From Manis javanica (taxonomy: Eukaryota; Chordata; Mammalia; Pholidota; Manidae): a stretch of DNA of 64,000 bases. Under the pieces are notes generated by a model. That model saw only the letters and a list, made by a program, of their open reading frames with translations. It was not told where the DNA came from and ran no database searches. The DNA is taken from assembly GCF_040802235.1 (NCBI RefSeq), contig NC_133161.1, positions 149,783,121 through 149,847,120 on the forward strand. Reading direction: 5' to 3'. Of this stretch, positions 57,615 to 64,000 are shown one piece after another (within the stretch, counting starts at the first letter, position 1; every line of letters starts with the position of its first letter). The position numbers and the translations under genes were made by a program.

Positions 57615-60600
57615 GAATGGAGATGGCTGCTGGACCAGCAGACGACAGTTGCATCAGCTTTGTAGAAATGAAATTCATTGACAACACACTTTACTTTGTA
57701 GGTAAGTCTAAAGCATAGGCCAAATATAGGACTATTCAGATAAATGTATTCTTCTGGAAAAGATGTTGTAAGGTGAACTGTCAAGTGACTCCTTTTTGTC
57801 ACCAGATTCCACTGTAATAGTGAAGAACTCTTCTCTGAAAAAAGAATATTGGACCTCTAGGAATTAACCATAATATACCCAAGGCTCTAGCACCTTGTCC
57901 CACATGTCCTGATACTTTAGTAAACAGTAACCCACTCACATCAAGAAAATCCCACAAAATTGGGTACATTCAGGGAATTATTTCCCAAAGCAAATTGGCA
58001 AATTATATAAGAGATACCTTAAATCTAGAGTTCTGTGAGTGAATTATATCATTTTATGTAAATATACTTGACAAATAAAACTAGATTCTTATGATTAATT
58101 GTGTGGGGGCAGTTTGGCTTCATAGAAAGGCCTTAGGTGACTTTCCATTGAAGCAATAAATTTAAGAGTAATTATATCACTTTATAAAATTTCTTTTTAT
58201 CTACTAATTTAGATTTATAAATGCTGGATTTAGGTTTTATATCTAACTTAGCTGAAAACACTAAAGTCTAATGAGTTTCATTTTTATGGGATCTTCTGGA
58301 TGATTATACAGTATTTCTGATGGAGGTGAACAAAGGCCATCAACAGTAAGACAGGGGTAAATAATGGAGTGGCAGAAGAGAGTAATGAAAGGGTAGGGTG
58401 AGAGGAGATTCTGAATTGAAATACAGAATTTAATATATTTTGTTTCTTTTCTTTCCCCTTTAGCTGAAAACGATGGTAAAGTATAAATTTATTTTTCTTT
58501 CTTTAAAAAAATAAGTAGCTACTTGAGTAAGCATCCCACAGACACACCCACATCACCATTCTCAGCTGAGAAACTGGTACTCATCTATTTGAGAAGCTGA
58601 CCTTCCCTCAAAGGAATGTGGACTAAACTGCAGGGCCTTGGAAAAAAGATGGCAATAAGGGTACAAGAACCGCTAACAAAATACGCGTTTCTACACCTTA
58701 GGGAATTCTCCAGCTCTTAGAATCTACAAAGTAGACTCTGCTCATTACATAGCCCCTAAGAAGCCCTGGACTCTCTGGAGAAAAGGCAGTACCACCCTGG
58801 GGGTTGCCCCAGTCAAGGTCATCATCTCATCCAACACCCCCAGAAATGCTTTCAGGAGAAGCGTGGGAGGCCCCCAGGGTGCAAAGATGAGGAACGTGGA
58901 GCAAGCAGGGCTTGAGGCTGAGTCACTAAGCCTTCTGCCCACTTCCTTGGGGCATTCGGGGAGGTCATACCCATACCTAGCCTATGATCCTCAACCAAAT
59001 GTCCAGTTATTAAAGGTCATTAATTTCTCACACTTTTCCTTAAAAATAGCCCTTTCCCCATTCTTAAGGTAAACCTGACTGGACTAAAAATAGAAAACAG
59101 CAACTTAAAAAAAAATACTATTCCTTGTGTTTCATTTTTTTCCCCAGCTTTATTGAGATGTAATACCTCATGTGTCTTAAAGGTTGCCCTACTCTCCACT
59201 TATTTAATTCAGTGAATATTGGCATCTGTATCCCAGGCACTGTTAGGCATTAGGTGAGCAGTGAGCAGAACAGAGTTCTACAGGGAGAAAATAGCACGTA
59301 AGGGAAGCGACTGAAGTGTATGTGTTAAGTGCCACAAACGCACAGGATGGCCTGGGAGAAGGAAGGGGTACCTAGTTCTGTCCAGCAGATTCGGGAGGCC
59401 ACTTCGAAGGAGGGACAGGTTTGCAGAGTGAACAGGAGTCAGCCAAGGGAAGGCGTTCTGGGCAGAGAAGAACGATGCACAGGCCAAGATACGAAGGAGA
59501 GCATGGCTTGCTTGAGGGACTAAGTGTTCCGGGTGGGAGTAGAGTGGGAGTGGGGGTCATGAGGGGATGGTCAGGAGGGCGCAGATCGAGAAGGTTTTCT
59601 TATTCCAAGATACGGAATTTGGACCTTATCTTTGGGGTAATGGGGACTCACTAAGCACAATACGTAAGATTTAGGATCCAGTTTACTTTGCTGTAACAAA
59701 GAGATCCAAAAATACAGTAACTGAATAAGATAGAAAATATTTCTTGAATTCAAGTGCAAGCAGGCAGGTCAGGACCAGTACGTCTGGATGCAGCGCGGCG
59801 TTACGGGATTTCAGGTTCCTGCTGTCATGTTTTCTACCACCCCCTGGTTGCAGGACTCATTCCGTACTTGAAAGAATCACCATCCCACATCCTGGGTCCT
59901 AATCCTAGCTGGCAAGGAAGGGCTCAGAGTAAGAGGCAGACAGTCCCGTTCCTTTCGGAGGCTCTACGTGGAAGCTGCGCACCTCAATTCTGCTCATAGT
60001 CCATTAACTAGAATTCAACCACACGGTCACCCCAGCGGCAAGGAAACCTGCAGAGAACCGTTTTCACTCCGGGTGGCCTCGTGACTCATTACAATTCAGA
60101 GATAGCATGACCGGGTACCTGCGTTTCACTTTAATTCCTCTGGCTTTAGTATAAAGAATGGATGTGGGGACAGAAAAGGGGGAATGCGACAGACATGTTT
60201 ATTTAGTCCCTTAAGAAATGATGGTGACTTGAATTAAGTAGGCACAGTGGGGTGCCAATAAGAGCTTTGAGTGGATCTTAGGAATACTTGGAAGAATCGA
60301 CAGGACACGGGTTAGGGACGGAGTTGGCAGCAGATGGAGACGAGGACAGGGTGCCTGTTTCTTCAGTTACGAATTCGTACCGTTCAGTGAATTAGAAACA
60401 CGAGAGGGAGAGCAGGATGACGAGGTGTTCGGGGCAAAGAAGATCAGTGATGAGTTTAGTTTTGCGCCTTGTCTGCGGGACACCCAGTGGCAATGTCCAG
60501 TGGACTTGTTCCAACATCCAGTAGGCAATGTCCAGCAGGAAAGTTTGGACATGCAGATGTAGGAGGCTTATGCATAGAAATGGCATCTGAAGCTATAGGA

Positions 60601-63600
60601 ATAAAAAGACAAATGAGAGGAAATGTGTGAAGTGAGGAAGTAAAAGCCAAGGACTAAACACTGAGGAAAGAAGCGAATGCAGAGCGGAGCACGGCAGCCA
60701 GAAAGAAGAGGACACGCCGCGGAATCAGGACACCGACGCGGGGCGGTGACCCGAGTCCGACTGTGGCCTTGGGAGCCGAGAGCCAGAAGGAGCCTCTTGC
60801 ATTCAGGGGTGGGAGCCTGGTGGTCCCAGAGGAAGCAGTCTGATGGCAAAAGGAGATGGGGGCAGACAGCAAAGAGAAGAAGAGTAAACGGGAATTGGGG
60901 AAATGATACAATTCTTGCCAGAAGCTTGGCTATGAAAAGGTGGGGAGAAAAGTCTCCGTGCAGAGCGGGACTTGGGTGCCGAGGAGCCGTGACTCAGGAT
61001 GAAAGGAGTGTCACGCTTTCCTGATTATAAAAATAACATATTATATATAAGCAGTTCAGACAATGAAGAGTGTGAAGAAAAAGTAGATATTAAAATAACT
61101 CAGTCACTGCTGTCATTCTGGTGTAGTATTTCTATACCTTCACTACATGTATTATACTATACCCGGGCTGCTTTTTCTAGTTTAATAAGCATGGGCATCC
61201 TTCCACTGCAATGAATAATTAGTCGTACGTAATAAATCCATGCTATTCCACTGTAAGGGCATAGCAAAGCCTATTTAATCAGTTCCCGATTGTTGGACAT
61301 TTAAACTGTTTGTTGTTATAAAGGGCGCTCCCATAGCATTCTTGTAGAGAAATAGCTACACGTTTGACTGATTGCTTCTTTACGGTAAAATCCAGGAAGT
61401 AGAATTGCCGGGCTGGTGAAGAGGGGGTTGGTTGGTGAACCAGGTTTCAGCAGGAACTTTACAGATACAGGCTCAGATACCAGCCAGGCACCTTTCCCCT
61501 GTGACCTTGGGACAGCAGGTAGGGGAAGTAACTGCTGGGGCCACAGTTAGGCTTCTGCGCGGAGTAGCTGCAATCATCTGCGAAGGGGAAGGCAGACGTG
61601 AGGACGCAGAGAGCCCGAGGACAGCGGAGGTCTGACGTTGCAGATGAAGGGGCTGGGTGCTGAGCTGGAGAAACACGCTGACAACCAATGTGTCGGAAAC
61701 GCCCGTCTGCACATTTGCGTGATTTTTTGCCAGCAGCCAGGTTTGGAGTTTTCTAGGAGAAATGAGTTCAGGAAAAGTGTAGGCGAACTGAAAGGACAGG
61801 AGACTGTGGTCAGAAAATAGGCTATCTGAGCAGTATTTCATTGGTTAAGTGGTCCTGAGTGATCATGAGAAACGGTATGCCCTCGGGAGTGCGTCAGAAA
61901 GCACTGTGACTTCTCGGAGCTGCTTCTCTAACAGAGACTCATGATTAATAGTTACTGAAAACTGAAACATATACTGTGCTTGTTTCTAAATCGAGGAAAA
62001 AACTTACTTTTTTAATGAGACTTAATGTGCTTTGTAGAAAACCTGGAATCAGATTACTTTGGCAAGCTTGAACCTAAACTCTCAATCATACGAAATTTGA
62101 ACGATCAAGTTCTCTTCATTAACCAGGGACATCAACCTGTCTTTGAAGATATGCCTGATTCTGACTGTACAGGTATTTTTCTTACATATATATCTTCAAA
62201 CTTAAGAATGACAGACTACTTCCCATTCCACTCAACTGCCTACATTTTTCTATAAAAGGCCTAATCAGTTGAGAAGTAATAAGTCTCACAAGAAACTTTG
62301 TAGGGTACCCATATTTTTTAGTCGAGGTGAGAAACTGATGTGATAAAGATATCATTAGGGGGCTGTGCTGCTCTGAGCCTACACGTGGATCACCTGTCCC
62401 TTCACGGTTGCACATGAACGTGGAGGATCTCTGCACAGCCTGAGTCTTAATACCCGGTGGCTATAGCTGAAACTGCTGATGGCATTTCAGCCTTCAAGGT
62501 AAATACACAAGCATTTCAAATGTCTGTCTTCCTCCAGAAATGTACAGTGCCTTAACAGCGGGTAAATAGTTTGGGCACAGCTGAAACAGTAAATGTGCAC
62601 ACTTGAAAAATACTGAATTTTTACCTCAGCAGGTAGATTTTTAATACTATATTTAGCACTGAAAGGCAATTCTTTTAGAACCCCAAACACCTAAGACTCA
62701 AAAAGTTGGTGCGTCTGTGCTGTGAACTTGTTGGAGTGTGTTTCAAAGAACGTGAGCTGTGAGCTGCCGTCTGCTGGCCACTGAACCTCAGAACGTGGGA
62801 TCGGCACTGGGCCTGCTAAGGGTCACCTTTTGGCTGATTCCCACAGATACCGACTCGCAAACTAACTAGCGTCTCATTGATCAATGTCGATTTCAGAGAA
62901 TGCACCGCACACCGTATTCATCATACATATGTACAAAGACAGCCTCACCAGAGGCCTGGCAGTGACCATCTCTGTGAAGTGCGACAGAATAGCCACTCTC
63001 TCCTGCAAGAACAAGATGATTTCCTTTAAGGTAGGACTGAGCCTTAGTTTGTTTCAGTCATATTTACGTGCAAAATTAGAAAACCCAAATAGCCTCAGTC
63101 TAACTTCTTGTCTAGAACAAGAATAGCAAGAACCAAGAGTGGTAAAAATTGTCAAGATAATTGTGTGACTAAGAATTGTCAAGCCCCCTAACCTGCTAGA
63201 GTGACCGCGTGGTTTCTCTGAGCCTGCCGTAGGAGGGGGGGACACAACATGGCCCCAGTCTTCCAAATGATTAATCTGTAGCTAAGTAATAATACAGAAC
63301 ACACGAGTTATCATATGTGTTTAAGAACTGCATGTGATTCACAGAATAAGCCCTGCTATATGGAAGAAAGCTAATTGTCCTTCTGTAAACCTTCCACTTG
63401 GTAAAGTATGATGATAATATTTATTCTGTAATTTTTTGTTCTTGCTTGTTAGCCTAAGTCTTGGCTACATCTTTCAGCTGTAAGTTGCTGTACATTATTT
63501 TTATGTTAGTTTAAGTGAATAAGATTAACAAGATTAGCTTAAAAGCAACGGTACAATGTGTCTCCAATCCAGGTGTAAATCATGTCTGGCCATGGCTTTT

Positions 63601-64000
63601 TATCCCTATGTGTCATTTTTTTAATTTTCTCCATTCTGATTAGATAAACAACCATTAACTATAGTACAGATTGACTCAGAAAGCTTTTCTCCCAGTGAAA
63701 GTAACTGGTTTACTTGCAACAGAAGGCAGGACAAAAGGAAGGAGGTGGCCAGGCTCAAGCCATGCGGAGTAAAGGAGAACGAATTCAGCTGCAGGGACAG
63801 TCAGAAACTCGGATGAGCCCAGCCTACACATGGATTCCCACTGAGAGAGACAGAGAGAGTGTTAAGAAGATGCAAGTAGTGTTGGCATGTAGTAGGAACT
63901 GGGTAGCTCCAGGTTTAGGGAAGCCTGAAGCTTCGTAGAACTTGGGCAGCCTTTTTAAAGAGAATATAAAGTTACCAAAGGCATCAAGTTGACTCTTTAT
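57615..64000 (+). CDS. IL18: Interleukin-18 precursor (IL18), partial: last coding exon beyond the window
   Basis: IL-18 is an IL-1-family cytokine, made as a precursor, cut by caspase-1 and released to induce interferon-gamma. Coding exons seen are 57,617-57,701, 58,464-58,475, 62,038-62,172 and 62,897-63,030, all with GT-AG introns and joined frames. Counting from the ATG at 57,623, the protein begins [18 protein letters not shown] and passes the caspase-1 site LESD|Y at residues 36/37. It continues [20 protein letters not shown] and FEDMPDSDC, then [16 protein letters not shown] and NKMISFK. This covers residues 1 to about 128 of about 193. The final exon (EM.PPD onward in relatives) was not found by 64,000. 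An earlier in-frame ATG at 57,617 would add Met-Glu. Upstream non-coding exon(s) are not certain. No disabling change is visible. Confidence 0.93.
58464..58475 (+). CDS. IL18: IL18 microexon of 12 bp
   Basis: CTGAAAACGATG lies between 'cccctttag' and 'gtaaagtat'. With the flanking phases it gives Ala-Glu-Asn-Asp-Glu, matching human AEDDE just before the LESD caspase-1 site. To my knowledge human IL18 also has a 12-bp exon here, and its skipping yields a delta-3 form. Skipping keeps the frame and removes four residues. Confidence 0.9.
59210..60690 (-). repeat. Long antisense L2 LINE, interrupted
   Basis: Antisense L2 text starts 'tcccaggcactgttaggcat' and continues through 'acacccagtggcaatgtcca', 'tccagtaggcaatgtccagc' and 'gccaaggactaaacactgag'. 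Between about 59,660 and 60,100 a different old repeat breaks it ('ttactttgctgtaacaaaga'), implying nested insertion. It lies in an IL18 intron. Confidence 0.55.
61020..61420 (-). repeat. Old antisense L1-like fragment
   Basis: 'ctattccactgtaagggcat', 'gttcccgattgttggacatt' and 'tccaggaagtagaattgccg' are antisense LINE words. The copy is heavily diverged and lies in the intron before IL18 exon 62,038. Confidence 0.5.
63031..64000. other. IL18 intron sequence at the right edge
   Basis: The intron starts with a normal GT donor. No IL18 coding sequence, repeat of clear family or other gene is seen before the window ends. Confidence 0.6.

Noticed and set aside
62181-62255. Extension of the IL18 frame after 62,172
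   Set aside because: The frame runs into intron after a GT donor. The next true exon starts at 62,897 and continues the IL-18 fold ([18 protein letters not shown]).

Overview
This is nuclear DNA of a placental mammal. It shows split genes with GT-AG introns, CpG-island promoters, and many decayed LINE and MIR fossils. Five genes are recognisable, in an order that matches, to my knowledge, human 11q23.1 read in reverse: PLET1 (+), PTS (-), BCO2 (-), TEX12 (-) and IL18 (+, running off the right edge). The IL18 protein resembles those of dog and horse most closely from memory, which suggests Laurasiatheria. I see no carnivore CAN-SINE, equid ERE, ruminant Bov or bat Ves element. A pangolin would fit this SINE-poor, L1-rich picture, but that is only a guess.

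Layout. Positions 1-4,850 are GC-rich, gene-free DNA, followed abruptly by AT-rich intergenic DNA with MIR, MER5A and antisense L1 fossils up to 12.2 kb. PLET1 occupies 12.3-20.1 kb and looks intact; its last exon carries a 24-bp minisatellite coding a Thr/Ser/Arg-rich stalk before a GPI-anchor signal. PTS (23.3-28.0 kb, minus) is intact, with all six exons and 145 codons, and starts in a CpG island. BCO2 (30.0-42.3 kb, minus) is broken. It has a premature stop in exon 2, and the block of exons coding roughly 260 central residues, including two of the four iron-binding histidines, is absent between 31,336 and 33,631. That interval holds a poly(A)-tailed retroposon and an unidentified GC-rich segment instead. 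TEX12 (45.1-47.2 kb, minus) is intact, uses a GC-AG intron, and starts in a second CpG island. IL18 (coding exons 57.6-63.0 kb) is represented by four coding exons, including a 12-bp microexon; its last exon lies beyond the window. A third, smaller CpG island at 50.7-51.1 kb may be its promoter or an orphan island.

The genes do not form one pathway. PTS makes the precursor of tetrahydrobiopterin, TEX12 builds the synaptonemal complex, IL18 is an inflammasome-processed cytokine, PLET1 is a GPI-linked epithelial and trophoblast surface protein, and BCO2 normally cleaves carotenoids in mitochondria. I found no wholly new system. The strongest observations are the BCO2 inactivation, the PLET1 minisatellite, and a poly(A)-tailed retroposon family whose 3' part looks derived from an LTR.
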